DNA of 36,674 nucleotides, taken from NCBI RefSeq assembly GCF_001645105.1, contig NZ_LKEG01000036.1:49322-85995 (forward strand), in the 5' to 3' direction. Each line of letters starts with the position of its first letter. Within the stretch, counting starts at the first letter, position 1. Under the pieces are notes generated by a model. That model was not told the origin of the DNA and searched no databases. It saw nothing but the letters and a program-made list of their open reading frames with translations. The position numbers and the translations under genes are program-made. The stretch is from Pseudomonas marginalis. Lineage in GTDB: Bacteria > Pseudomonadota > Gammaproteobacteria > Pseudomonadales > Pseudomonadaceae. This document shows positions 1-7,325 of this stretch, one piece after another.

Positions 1-821
1 TGCGGCTTGAGCACCAGCACATCACTCTCCACCGCATCCAGTATCACCTCTGCCGTATTGCCGATCAGTGCCCCGGAGATTCCGGTGCGCGCCACGGTGC
101 CGATGATCGTTACCGCCGCTTGCAGGGTGTGAACTAGATGGGGGATCAACACATCCGCCGGGCCTTCCTTGATATGCAGGTGCGATTCGTCCACATCGAA
201 CTCGGCCTGAAACGCCTTGCATTGCTCGCGATAGCGCGCCTCGATGGTTTCCTTGAGCTGGAACGTCGGGTCCGCCGCCGACAACATCGGCGACGGATGG
301 GCGCTGATCACGTGCAACTGCGCCTTGGCCAGGCTGGCGATATCAAAGCCATGGTCGATGATCGAAGTGTGCAACGAGCGGTGTTCGCCATCGGTATTGC
401 CCACATCGATCGCCGCGAGGATCACGCCGCAAGCCCACGGCGTGGCCGTCTTGACCAGCAACACCGCCGTCGGGCAGTAACGCAGCAACTTCCAGTCCGC
501 AGGCGTCAGCAGGGCTTTTTTCAACGGGCTGTCGGGGAAGTGCTGCTTGATCACCAGCCCACAGCCCTCGGCTTGCTGCACGTCGATAATGGTGTCATGC
601 AGGCTGTCATTCCACGCCTGCTCGGTGGTGACGCTGTAGCCGTCCTCCTGCAAGCCCGACTTGAGCAGGGCCAGCAGCGCCGAGTGCTCATGCTTCTTGT
701 CGCAGACCAGTAAATGCAGGTGTGCGCCGGTGACCCCGGCGATCAGCTTGGCACGCTTGAGGGCCAGGCTTTCCGAATGCTCGGGCTCGATGACCACCAG
801 GATGCTGCGGATGGCTTGCAT
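1..821 (-). CDS. Universal stress protein, tandem-domain (UspE-like), truncated by window edge
   Basis: The minus-strand frame opens with ATG at 821 (MQAIRSILVVIEPEHSES) and is still open at base 1, giving about 273 residues without a stop. Two Usp domains are visible. The first starts with the typical hydrophobic strand ILVVIEP. The second starts near residue 140 with VILAAIDVG and ends with GTVARTGISGALIGNTAEVI, which carries the small-residue ATP-loop pattern of Usp proteins, followed by DVLVLKP. E. coli UspE has about 316 residues, so little is probably missing. The gene diverges from miaE, and a perfect Anr box lies upstream in the right place to activate it. Usp genes of Pseudomonas are known Anr targets that help anaerobic survival. 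The family is secure; the UspE label is by domain layout only. Confidence 0.88.
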   Translation of the reverse strand, partial: MQAIRSILVVIEPEHSESLALKRAKLIAGVTGAHLHLLVCDKKHEHSALLALLKSGLQEDGYSVTTEQAWNDSLHDTIIDVQQAEGCGLVIKQHFPDSPLKKALLTPADWKLLRYCPTAVLLVKTATPWACGVILAAIDVGNTDGEHRSLHTSIIDHGFDIASLAKAQLHVISAHPSPMLSAADPTFQLKETIEARYREQCKAFQAEFDVDESHLHIKEGPADVLIPHLVHTLQAAVTIIGTVARTGISGALIGNTAEVILDAVESDVLVLKP

Positions 822-854
822 GATCGGGATCTCCAAAAAGGGTGGGGGCTGCAA

Positions 855-866
855 CAACTATAGTTG
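855..866 (-). promoter_or_regulatory. Palindrome carrying a candidate -10 box (TATAGT) of the usp promoter
   Basis: CAACTATAGTTG is a perfect 12-bp palindrome. On the minus strand it contains TATAGT (862 down to 857), which would place a transcription start near 850, about 30 bases before the usp ATG. The Anr box centre (892.5) would then lie about 42 bases upstream of that start, the normal spacing for a class II FNR/Anr-activated promoter. This is seen in the sequence and its use is inferred. Confidence 0.5.
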
Positions 867-885
867 CTGGCTGGCGCACGTCATG

Positions 886-899
886 TTGATGCACATCAA
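886..899. promoter_or_regulatory. Anr/FNR box
   Basis: TTGATGCACATCAA is an exact match to the FNR/Anr consensus TTGAT-N4-ATCAA. It lies in the 152-bp gap between the divergent usp and miaE genes. Its spacing fits activation of usp, with the centre about 42 bases from the predicted start. Relative to the candidate miaE start near 944 the centre is at about -51, a poor class II position. Confidence 0.75.
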
Positions 900-931
900 G
901 GCCGGTGGCTGGTGGTCTGCGGCGGGGTCGG

Positions 932-937
932 TATAAT
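932..937 (+). promoter_or_regulatory. Candidate -10 box of miaE
   Basis: TATAAT is a perfect sigma-70 -10 hexamer, 36 bases before the miaE ATG. No good -35 hexamer is seen at 16-18 bases spacing, so the promoter may be weak or need an activator. Confidence 0.45.
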
Positions 938-973
938 CGCCGGCCTTTTGTGATCCTTTTGCCCGTGAGCCCG

Positions 974-1576
974 ATGAACCTGCCAGAAATCCACGAATTC
1001 CTCGGTTGCCGCACCCCTGATGCCTGGGTCCAGGCCGCTCTGGCCGATCAGGACACCCTGCTGATCGACCACAAAAACTGCGAATTCAAAGCCGCCAGCA
1101 CCGCCCTGAGCCTGATCGCCAAGTACCACGGCCATGTCGACCTGATCAACATGATGTCGCGCCTGGCCCGCGAAGAGCTGGTGCACCACGAACAAGTCAT
1201 GCGTTTGATCAAAAAGCGCAAGGTCGAGCTGCGCCAGCTGCACGCCGGGCGCTATGCCTCCGGTTTGCGCAAAGTGGTGCGCAGCCACGAACCGGTCAAA
1301 CTGGTGGATACCCTGGTGGTCGGCGCCTTTATCGAAGCGCGCAGTTGCGAGCGTTTCGAAGCGCTGGTGCCGCATTTGGACGAAGAACTCGGCAAGTTCT
1401 ACTTCGGCCTGCTGAAAAGCGAGGCGCGGCACTTCCAGGGTTACCTGAAGTTGGCGTACCAGTACGGTGACGCCAAGGACATCGCCCAGGTGATCGAGCG
1501 GGTGAGGGCGACCGAGCAGGAACTGATCGAGTCACCCGACATCGAGTTCCGCTTTCACAGTGGCGTGCCAGCCTGA
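974..1576 (+). CDS. miaE: tRNA-(ms2io6A)-hydroxylase MiaE
   Basis: MiaE is a non-haem diiron monooxygenase that uses O2 to hydroxylate the isopentenyl side chain of 2-methylthio-N6-isopentenyladenosine at tRNA position 37. The 200-residue protein starts MNLPEIHEFLGCRTPDAW and has the family's usual length. Likely iron ligands are E37, the EELVHHE segment (residues 67-73, an ExxH) and the second pair EARSCERFE and SEARHFQ. The frame is open upstream, but the ATG at 974 gives the family N-terminus; a GTG three codons earlier is possible. The last 45 bases overlap the 3' end of the convergent MFS gene. The divergent neighbour is an Anr-linked stress gene. Confidence 0.93.
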   Translation: MNLPEIHEFLGCRTPDAWVQAALADQDTLLIDHKNCEFKAASTALSLIAKYHGHVDLINMMSRLAREELVHHEQVMRLIKKRKVELRQLHAGRYASGLRKVVRSHEPVKLVDTLVVGAFIEARSCERFEALVPHLDEELGKFYFGLLKSEARHFQGYLKLAYQYGDAKDIAQVIERVRATEQELIESPDIEFRFHSGVPA

Positions 1577-2731
1577 GGCCACGGCCACGCCGATCAAGGC
1601 GGTGATCGCGGCCAGCAGCAGGATCACCGTCTGCGTGCCCAAGGGCGCCGCCAGCAGCGCAACCGCCAGCCCTGCCAGGGGCTGCGGCAGGTTATTGAGC
1701 AGCGTGATCACGCCCACGGTCTTGCCAAAGTCCTGCACGGGGATGACCCGCTGACGGGTGCTGCGCAGGTAGACGTTGAACATCTTGTCGAAGCCGGTGA
1801 CCAGCAGGAAGCCCACTACGTATAGCCACACGTCGGGGCTGATCGCCATGATCACTGCGCCCACGCCGATCATCGAATAAGACAGTCCGCCGAGCACCTT
1901 CAGGGGCAGGCCGGCCCGCGCCAGATAAAACAGAATGCAGATGGTCACCAGCGCGCCCGCCGCCTGGAGCAGGGCATAGGCGTCCTTGCCCGCCGCAAAC
2001 TGGCCGGTCACCATGGCCGCAGAGGTGGCCAGCGTGACGCCAATGATCAGGTTCACACCCACCGCCAACGTGATGACCCGCTTCAACTCCGGCAGGCGGC
2101 GGATATGTCCGAAGGCAATCTTCAGCGGTCGCAGCCAGATATCCCGATGTTGCTCGAAGGTTGCCAGGCTGGCCGTGCTGGAGCGTTGCCACACCCGCAT
2201 CGCCAGGTCTGCGAGCAGGAACAGCCCGGCCACGCCCAGCACCACCCAGTGCCACGCCCATACCTCAAGCATCAGTGCGGCCACCAACGGCCCCAGCACC
2301 AGCCCGCTCTGGTCGGCGATCTGCGAATAGGAGAGGGTCTTGGCATAGCTGTATTGCGCGAAGATATGCGGCATCAGCACTTCTCGCGCCATGATGCCTT
2401 GGGTGGTCAGTACCCCGCACACTGCCGAGAGCAGCACGACCCAGTAAATACCGTCGAACACCCCGTACAGGGCAACCGCCAGCACACAGGCCAGCGCCCG
2501 GTAAACCTGGCTGATATGCAGGATGCGCACCGGCGCGAACGTGTCGCACACTGCGCCGCACACCGGGAACGCCAGATAGCGCGGCAGCGACTCGACAAAG
2601 AACGCCAGCCCGGCCCAGGCCACACTTTGAGTGGTCTGAAACACGATCAATGGCACGATAAACAGCAGGATCTGGTCCGCCAGCCGTGACAGGAACAGCG
2701 AAACAAAGAACGCCAGGTAATCCTTGCGCAT
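1532..2731 (-). CDS. MFS transporter (EntS-like exporter fold)
   Basis: This 399-residue membrane protein has about twelve hydrophobic segments. It starts MRKDYLAFFVSLFLSRLADQ, where the SRLADQ loop resembles the first cytoplasmic loop of the MFS_3 (enterobactin exporter EntS-like) group. The D-rich loop after TM2 (CGAVCDTFAPVRIL) resembles the MFS motif A region. A ribosome site GGGAG lies seven bases before the ATG. The substrate cannot be read from sequence and no siderophore genes are nearby. Its 3' end overlaps the miaE coding end by 45 bases, so the two genes share coding DNA on opposite strands. It diverges from rstA. Confidence 0.82.
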   Translation of the reverse strand: MRKDYLAFFVSLFLSRLADQILLFIVPLIVFQTTQSVAWAGLAFFVESLPRYLAFPVCGAVCDTFAPVRILHISQVYRALACVLAVALYGVFDGIYWVVLLSAVCGVLTTQGIMAREVLMPHIFAQYSYAKTLSYSQIADQSGLVLGPLVAALMLEVWAWHWVVLGVAGLFLLADLAMRVWQRSSTASLATFEQHRDIWLRPLKIAFGHIRRLPELKRVITLAVGVNLIIGVTLATSAAMVTGQFAAGKDAYALLQAAGALVTICILFYLARAGLPLKVLGGLSYSMIGVGAVIMAISPDVWLYVVGFLLVTGFDKMFNVYLRSTRQRVIPVQDFGKTVGVITLLNNLPQPLAGLAVALLAAPLGTQTVILLLAAITALIGVAVASGWHATVKAELDVG

Positions 2732-2750
2732 ACAACTCCCTGTACATGGC

Positions 2751-2788
2751 GTTAAAGATTGCAGCTTATTTGTTAAAAACTCTTAAAA
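2751..2788. promoter_or_regulatory. Phased direct repeats upstream of rstA
   Basis: Three similar heptamers, GTTAAAG, GTTAAAA and CTTAAAA, begin at 2751, 2772 and 2782. The spacings of 21 and 10 bases are close to two and one helical turns. OmpR-family regulators such as RstA bind tandem direct repeats with this phasing. The site sits between the divergent MFS gene and rstA. Autoregulation is inferred. Confidence 0.3.
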
Positions 2789-2845
2789 GCATGAAGCTTC
2801 GTCGGCCTGTGCTGACCAACGGCTTTAGTTGCCCAGCTTGCCACC

Positions 2846-2851
2846 TATAAT
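2846..2851 (+). promoter_or_regulatory. Candidate -10 box of rstA
   Basis: TATAAT, 37 bases before the chosen rstA ATG. No consensus -35 is present at the expected distance (CTTTAG at 2823-2828 is weak), which fits an activator-dependent promoter. Confidence 0.4.
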
Positions 2852-2888
2852 GCCCGCTCTTCAATCCGCGTCTGCACATTGGGAACTT

Positions 2889-3596
2889 ATGGAAAACCTG
2901 GGGCTGGGCAAGGTCTTGCTCGTTGAGGATGACGAGAAACTGGCGGGGCTGATCGCGCACTTTCTGTCGCAGCATGGTTTTGAGGTGCGCGTGGAGCACC
3001 GGGGTGACAAAGCCCTGGCGGCGTTCCTGGAGTTCAAGCCAAAGATCGTCGTACTCGACCTGATGCTGCCCGGCCAGAGCGGCCTGCACGTGTGCCGCGG
3101 GATTCGCACGGTGTCCGACACGCCCATCGTGATCCTCACCGCCAAGGAAGACGACCTGGACCATATCCTCGGCCTCGAGTCCGGTGCCGACGATTATGTG
3201 ATCAAGCCGATCAAGCCCCCCGTGCTGCTGGCACGCCTGCGCGCCCTGCAACGGCGCCAAGCCCCGGAGCCGACGGTGCGCGGGGCCCTGGCCTTCGGGC
3301 GGCTGGCCATCGATCGCAGTTGCCGCGTGGTCAGCCTTGGGGACGAACAGATCGACCTCACCACCATGGAATTCGAGCTGCTGTGGCTGCTGGCCAGTAA
3401 CTCGGGCACGATCCTGTCCCGCGATGACATCCTCAACCGCATGCGCGGCATCGCCTTCGACGGCCTTAACCGCAGTGTCGATGTGTACATCAGCAAGCTG
3501 CGCGGCAAACTCAACGACAACCCCCGCGAACCGGTGTGCATCAAGACGATCTGGGGCAAGGGCTACCTGTTCAACCCCTTCGCGTGGGAGGTCTAG
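2889..3596 (+). CDS. rstA: Response regulator RstA (OmpR/PhoB family)
   Basis: The 235-residue DNA-binding response regulator has a receiver domain at about residues 8-123. The acidic pocket is E13-D14-D15, the phospho-acceptor D57 (VVLDLMLPG), T84 and K106 (YVIKP). The C-terminal winged helix (about 135-232) contains RSVDVYISKLRGKL. The ending KGYLFNPFAWEV matches the RstA-type GYLF-P-AWE ending. The frame is open further upstream, but the ATG at 2889 places the receiver at the normal distance from the N-terminus and lies downstream of a good -10 box. The stop codon is directly followed by the rstB ATG, so both are translated from one operon. Confidence 0.9.
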   Translation: MENLGLGKVLLVEDDEKLAGLIAHFLSQHGFEVRVEHRGDKALAAFLEFKPKIVVLDLMLPGQSGLHVCRGIRTVSDTPIVILTAKEDDLDHILGLESGADDYVIKPIKPPVLLARLRALQRRQAPEPTVRGALAFGRLAIDRSCRVVSLGDEQIDLTTMEFELLWLLASNSGTILSRDDILNRMRGIAFDGLNRSVDVYISKLRGKLNDNPREPVCIKTIWGKGYLFNPFAWEV

Positions 3597-4874
3597 ATGC
3601 TGCGGCTCTACATTCGCCTGTACATCATCCTGGCGCTGGGGCTGGCGGGGGCGATCTGGCTGGTCAACTACACCTTCGATGAGTTGCTGCCCGAAGCCAA
3701 TGAAACCTATAACCGCGAAGCCCTGCGCGGCCCGGCTTATGGCTTGGTGGAACAATTGCGACCCTTGCCGGGCGATGCCCGCGCGGCGCGCCTGAGCGAG
3801 CTGCAACCCCACTACGGCCTGCACCTGAAACTGGTCCAGCGCGATGACTTGGCGCTCGACCCGCGTGAACGACAGTTGCTTGCCGCCGGAAAACTGGTGG
3901 TACGCGGCGACTTCATGGAGTTCATCGCCAATATCGATGGCGGCCCGCAGCTGCTTAATATCAAACTGCCCGAAGAACCGAAATGGCTGTACCTGTGGGC
4001 CTATTGCCTGCTGGGATTGAGCCTGGCGATCGTGCTGTATTTCTGGGTGCGCCCGCACTGGCGTGACCTGGAACATATTCGCCTGGCGGCACAACGTTTC
4101 GGTGACAACGACCTCGGTTCACGCATTCTGCTGCCACGCCGTTCCACGGTGCGTGAGCTGGCCGGGCACTTCAACCAGATGGCCGAGCGCATCGAAAGCC
4201 TGATCGCCAACCAGCGCGAACTGACCAACGCCGTGTCCCACGAATTGCGCACGCCGATTGCACGCCTGTCGTTCGAGCTCGACCAGTTGAAACAACAGAC
4301 CGACCCGCGCCAGCGCAGCGAATTGATCGCCGACATGTATGCCGACCTGGGCGAGCTGGAAGAAATGGTCTCCGAACTGCTCACCTACGCCAGCCTGGAG
4401 CGTGGCGCCACCCAGGTCACCCGTGAGCGCATCGAGGCCCACAGCTGGCTCGACAGTGTGATCGGCAGCGTGGCCCTGGAGGCCGAGGCGGCCGGCATCC
4501 AGCTGTCGTTGCGCACCTGCGAGGTGGACGTTATCCAGATCGAGCCGCGCTTTATGGCGCGTGCGGTGATCAACCTGCTGCGCAACGCCGTGCGCTACGC
4601 CGAGCGCCGCGTGGAAGTGTCGCTGGTCAGGTTCGGCAGCGGCTATGAAGTGCGCGTGTGTGACGATGGCCCCGGCGTGCCGGAGGAAGGCCGGGCGAAG
4701 ATCTTCCAGCCGTTCACGCGCCTGGACGCCAGCCGCGACCGCCGCACCGGCGGTTTCGGCCTGGGCCTGGCGCTGGTGCAGCGGGTGTCGCAGTGGCACG
4801 GCGGCCAAGTGCAAGTGCTGGATTCGGAATGGGGCGGGGCGTCGTTCCGGATGACCTGGGCGTATGCCGAATAA
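3597..4874 (+). CDS. rstB: Sensor histidine kinase RstB
   Basis: This 425-residue inner-membrane kinase has TM1 at about residues 7-24, a periplasmic domain of about 105 residues of the RstB type (ETYNREALRGPAYGLVEQL), and TM2 at about 130-151. A HAMP region follows, then the DHp helix with phospho-acceptor H215 (AVSHELRTP). The ATPase domain shows the N box (INLLRNAVRYA), G1 box (CDDGPGVPEEG), F box (FQPFTRLD) and G2 box (GGFGLGLALV). All catalytic boxes are intact. It begins on the base after the rstA stop. The stimulus is not evident. A REP hairpin follows 23 bases after the stop. Confidence 0.9.
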   Translation: MLRLYIRLYIILALGLAGAIWLVNYTFDELLPEANETYNREALRGPAYGLVEQLRPLPGDARAARLSELQPHYGLHLKLVQRDDLALDPRERQLLAAGKLVVRGDFMEFIANIDGGPQLLNIKLPEEPKWLYLWAYCLLGLSLAIVLYFWVRPHWRDLEHIRLAAQRFGDNDLGSRILLPRRSTVRELAGHFNQMAERIESLIANQRELTNAVSHELRTPIARLSFELDQLKQQTDPRQRSELIADMYADLGELEEMVSELLTYASLERGATQVTRERIEAHSWLDSVIGSVALEAEAAGIQLSLRTCEVDVIQIEPRFMARAVINLLRNAVRYAERRVEVSLVRFGSGYEVRVCDDGPGVPEEGRAKIFQPFTRLDASRDRRTGGFGLGLALVQRVSQWHGGQVQVLDSEWGGASFRMTWAYAE

Positions 4875-4897
4875 CGAGTTTGAAAGCAAGACAGATC

Positions 4898-4993
4898 AAA
4901 TGTGGGAGGGGGCTTGCTCCCGATAGCAGTGTGTCAGTCCCAGGTCTATCAACTGACACACCGCTATCGGGAGCAAGCCCCCTCCCACATTTT
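4898..4993. repeat. REP-type inverted repeat (Pseudomonas GTGGGAGGGGGCTTGC family)
   Basis: A nearly perfect long dyad. AAATGTGGGAGGGGGCTTGC at the left is answered by its complement ending at 4993. The arms are about 41 bases with one mismatch in the GATAGC region and a loop of about 13 bases. Related copies lie at 19653-19743 and at the right edge of the window. It follows rstB and could also act as a 3' end stabiliser or terminator. Confidence 0.9.
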
Positions 4994-5009
4994 TAATTCG
5001 GTTATCAGG

Positions 5010-5153
5010 TCAGAAGCTGTATTCCAGTACCCCCATCACCAACGTCTGCAACCGCCGCTCCACATCTGGTTCATCCCATCGGCTCCCGCGAGCAAACACA
5101 CGGAGGTAAGGGACAGGCACAGGTTTTTGCAACGCATCAGGGGTTTCATGGGG
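5010..5153 (-). pseudogene. Possible remnant of an outer-membrane beta-barrel protein C-terminus
   Basis: On the minus strand, directly after the GFA stop codon and in the same frame, 47 codons stay open and end in TGA at 5010-5012. The peptide contains PYLRVFARGSRWDE and ends TLVMGVLEYSF. Alternating hydrophobic residues and a terminal aromatic Phe are the usual C-terminal beta-strand signature of outer-membrane barrels, and LRVFARGSRWDE resembles the last strands of LamB-like porins. There is no start codon or ribosome site for it, so it looks like a decayed 3' end cut off by rearrangement. The porin link is a resemblance only and could be chance. Confidence 0.4.
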
Positions 5154-5669
5154 TCAGAAACTCAGGGGGGATGGGTACGTTTGAAGGCGTCGCCCGAGGC
5201 GCTCATGCCATTGGGCGATGGACTCTTCGGGGTACTCATCGAACTGCAGATCGCCTTGGCGCAACGTCACTTCCACCCACGGCGCCTTCGAGCCCAGCAT
5301 CAGGTGCGTATGTTCCGGCGGCACCGGCAATGGCGTGTCGATGGCCGAGGCAAACGGATGGATCAACGCCGGCCACTCGGGGCTGAACAGCCACAAGGCG
5401 CTGCCGCATTGCGAACAGAAGTGCCGTTCAGCGCTGCTCGCATGGGCCCGGCTGGCCCCCTCGGGCTTGAGCCTGGCGTGGTAGATCGAAATCAGTTTGC
5501 GCCCGCGCACCTTCAAACTCTGGGCATCGCCAGCCAGGTTGATCGCATAACCGCCACCGCCCTGGGTCTTGCGACAGATCGAGCAGTAGCAACGCTGGTA
5601 AGGGTAGGGGTGGGCACTGGTGAGGCTGAACGTCACGGCGCCGCAATGGCAGGATCCTTCAAGCTGCAT
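5154..5669 (-). CDS. GFA family protein (CENP-V / Mss4-like zinc fold)
   Basis: The protein is 171 residues from the ATG at 5669 (MQLEGSCHCGAVTF), which gives the standard GFA start; a start ten codons upstream is also open. The zinc ligands of the family are visible: CHCG near the N-terminus, RCYCSICRKTQ, and HFCSQCGSALWLF. The founding member was reported as a glutathione-dependent formaldehyde-activating enzyme, but most members have no proven reaction, so none is assigned. It is divergent from the MoxR operon and unlikely to be part of it. Its stop is followed in frame by a possible porin remnant. Confidence 0.85.
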   Translation of the reverse strand: MQLEGSCHCGAVTFSLTSAHPYPYQRCYCSICRKTQGGGGYAINLAGDAQSLKVRGRKLISIYHARLKPEGASRAHASSAERHFCSQCGSALWLFSPEWPALIHPFASAIDTPLPVPPEHTHLMLGSKAPWVEVTLRQGDLQFDEYPEESIAQWHERLGRRLQTYPSPLSF

Positions 5670-5760
5670 GGGCTGACTCCTGATATGAGTATGTAACAAC
5701 GCTTTGCTAATACCTTAGCCTCAGGCAAGATTCCCCGCTTTGGTTTCAGGGAAGACACCC

Positions 5761-6882
5761 ATGATTGCTCCGTTGCAGAGCGCTGCCGCGCAAATCCGCC
5801 ACGCCGTGCGTGCCGCTACCGAAGGCTTGGTCGGGCGCGAGCAACTGGCCGAATTGATCGTGCTGGCAGCCGTGGCCCAGGAGCACATCCTGGTGATCGG
5901 GCCGCCCGGCACTGCAAAAAGCGCGGTGGTGCGGCGTGTCGCGCAGTCCATGGGTGGGCGTTACTTCGAATACCTGCTCGGACGTTTCACCGAACCGTCC
6001 GAACTGTTCGGCGCGGTAGACCTGAAAAAGCTGCGCGAAGGCACGGTGGAAACCGACGTCAGCGGCATGCTGCCGGAAGCCGATATCGTGTTTCTCGACG
6101 AAGTCTTCCTGGGCTCTACCGCGATCCTCAACACCTTGCTGGGCGTACTCAACGAGCGCCGATTCCGTCGTGGCCATACCCAGGTGCAATGCCCGCTGCG
6201 CGTGTGCGTCGGCGCCGCCAACGGCCTGCCGGATGATGAGGCGTTGGCGGCCTTCGGCGACCGTTTCCTGTTGCATCTGTTTGTCGAGTCGGTGCCGGAC
6301 AATCAATTGGAAGCCATGCTGGCCGGCGGCTGGCAGTCGGAGCAGCGCCCGGTGCAACAGTTGCTCGGCCTTGCGCAACTGGACACGCTCGGCCAGGCCC
6401 TGAAACACGTCGACCTGACCGCTGTGCGCCCAGCCCTGGCCCAAGCCATTCGCCGGCTGCGCGAAGCCGGCATCCAGTTGTCTGACCGGCGCATCGTCAA
6501 GTCCCAGCGCTTGATCGCGGCCGCTGCATTGCTCAGTGGTCGCCTGGAAGCCAGCGACGCCGACTTGTGGCCGCTGCTGTACGTGTTGCCGACCCAGGCT
6601 ACCCAGCAACACGGCCGCGAAGTATTGCGCGACCTGTTTGCTGCCTCCAGCAACAGCCATTTGTTCAGCGCGGTGGAAGAGGCGACGTTGCAGCCGATGT
6701 CACGTGTGAATCGGCTGCTGGAAACCGCCGAAGACTACCTCTCCCGTGCCGAGCCGCCGGCCAGTAGCCTGCTCGAAGGCCTGTTGCGCGAGATCGATGC
6801 CAATTTCAATAGCCAGACCCTGCCCGAACCTCTGCAGCAGGCGCGGGGACAACTCACTCGATTGCTGACCCCCAGCGAATGA
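5761..6882 (+). CDS. MoxR-type AAA+ ATPase of a MoxR-vWA-propeller ternary system
   Basis: This 373-residue ATPase starts MIAPLQSAAAQIRHAV. It has Walker A GPPGTAKS at residues 47-54, Walker B VFLDEV at about 109-114, sensor 1 in VGAANGLPDD near 150, and an arginine-finger segment FGDRFLLHL near 165. A MoxR/RavA-type C-terminal helical region follows with LSDRRIVKSQRLI. MoxR ATPases usually act as chaperones or remodellers for partners with vWA domains. A TTG seven codons upstream is also open, but AGGGA lies close before the chosen ATG. The stop overlaps the next start (ATGA), and the three downstream genes all overlap, so this is the first gene of a four-gene operon. Confidence 0.9.
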   Translation: MIAPLQSAAAQIRHAVRAATEGLVGREQLAELIVLAAVAQEHILVIGPPGTAKSAVVRRVAQSMGGRYFEYLLGRFTEPSELFGAVDLKKLREGTVETDVSGMLPEADIVFLDEVFLGSTAILNTLLGVLNERRFRRGHTQVQCPLRVCVGAANGLPDDEALAAFGDRFLLHLFVESVPDNQLEAMLAGGWQSEQRPVQQLLGLAQLDTLGQALKHVDLTAVRPALAQAIRRLREAGIQLSDRRIVKSQRLIAAAALLSGRLEASDADLWPLLYVLPTQATQQHGREVLRDLFAASSNSHLFSAVEEATLQPMSRVNRLLETAEDYLSRAEPPASSLLEGLLREIDANFNSQTLPEPLQQARGQLTRLLTPSE

Positions 6883-7325
6883 GTGCGCTGACCCAGCCTT
6901 GGGCCTGGCGTTCACGGCCAGTGCCCGCCGAGGCTCAGGCCGCCGTGGCCTGGGGCGGTGTTGCCCGGCGCCTGCACACACGCCTGGCGCTGCTCGCGGC
7001 CGACCATGCGGCGCGGCTGCAAGCCACTGCCAATGGTGATGTACTGGTGGTGACGGGCGTAATGGCTGACCTGCCTTGGGTCGACGGTGTTGCTTACGCT
7101 GCGCCCAGCACCAGCGCGCCGCACCTCTGGCTGCCGACCAGTTGGGAACCGCAGGTGCCACAGGACCTGTTGGGGCAGGCCTTGTCCGCTCGCTTCAAAC
7201 GCGCGCCCTTGCTGGTGTGGCACGACCCGCAGGCGGTGATCCCGCTGGACCGTCTGCTGGCCGTGTCGCCCGCGCATCTGCAACGTATCGCCGCCTATTG
7301 GGGAGTCGCCCATGCAACTGCCTGA
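6879..7325 (+). CDS. Small accessory protein of the MoxR ternary operon (bpX-type domain, tentative)
   Basis: The protein has 148 residues with no signal peptide or membrane segment. The N-terminal half is Ala/Arg rich and helical in character (AWGGVARRLHTRLALLAADHAARL). The second half has the motif-like stretch HLWLPTSWEPQVPQDLL followed by LVWHDPQAVIPLDRLL. The start overlaps the MoxR stop by four bases and its end overlaps the next gene by 14, so translation is coupled. I do not recognise a catalytic motif. From its place between MoxR and the vWA gene it probably corresponds to one of the small families Pfam, as I recall, names bpX for this system. The exact family is not asserted. Confidence 0.65.
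   Translation: MSALTQPWAWRSRPVPAEAQAAVAWGGVARRLHTRLALLAADHAARLQATANGDVLVVTGVMADLPWVDGVAYAAPSTSAPHLWLPTSWEPQVPQDLLGQALSARFKRAPLLVWHDPQAVIPLDRLLAVSPAHLQRIAAYWGVAHATA

Noticed and set aside
886..899. Anr box as the class II activator site of miaE
   Set aside because: Distance to the candidate miaE start is about 51 bases, not about 41; spacing to the usp start is much better.
2766..4094. Long minus-strand open frame over rstA and rstB
   Set aside because: It is antisense to two genes with complete catalytic motifs; the translation is rich in Gln/His/Ala, as expected for a shadow frame in high-GC DNA.
4898..4993. CRISPR-like repeat
   Set aside because: It is one palindromic unit without regularly spaced copies or spacers; the pattern is REP.
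5154..5669. GFA gene as a fifth member of the MoxR operon
   Set aside because: It is on the opposite strand and GFA proteins are not known parts of ternary systems.
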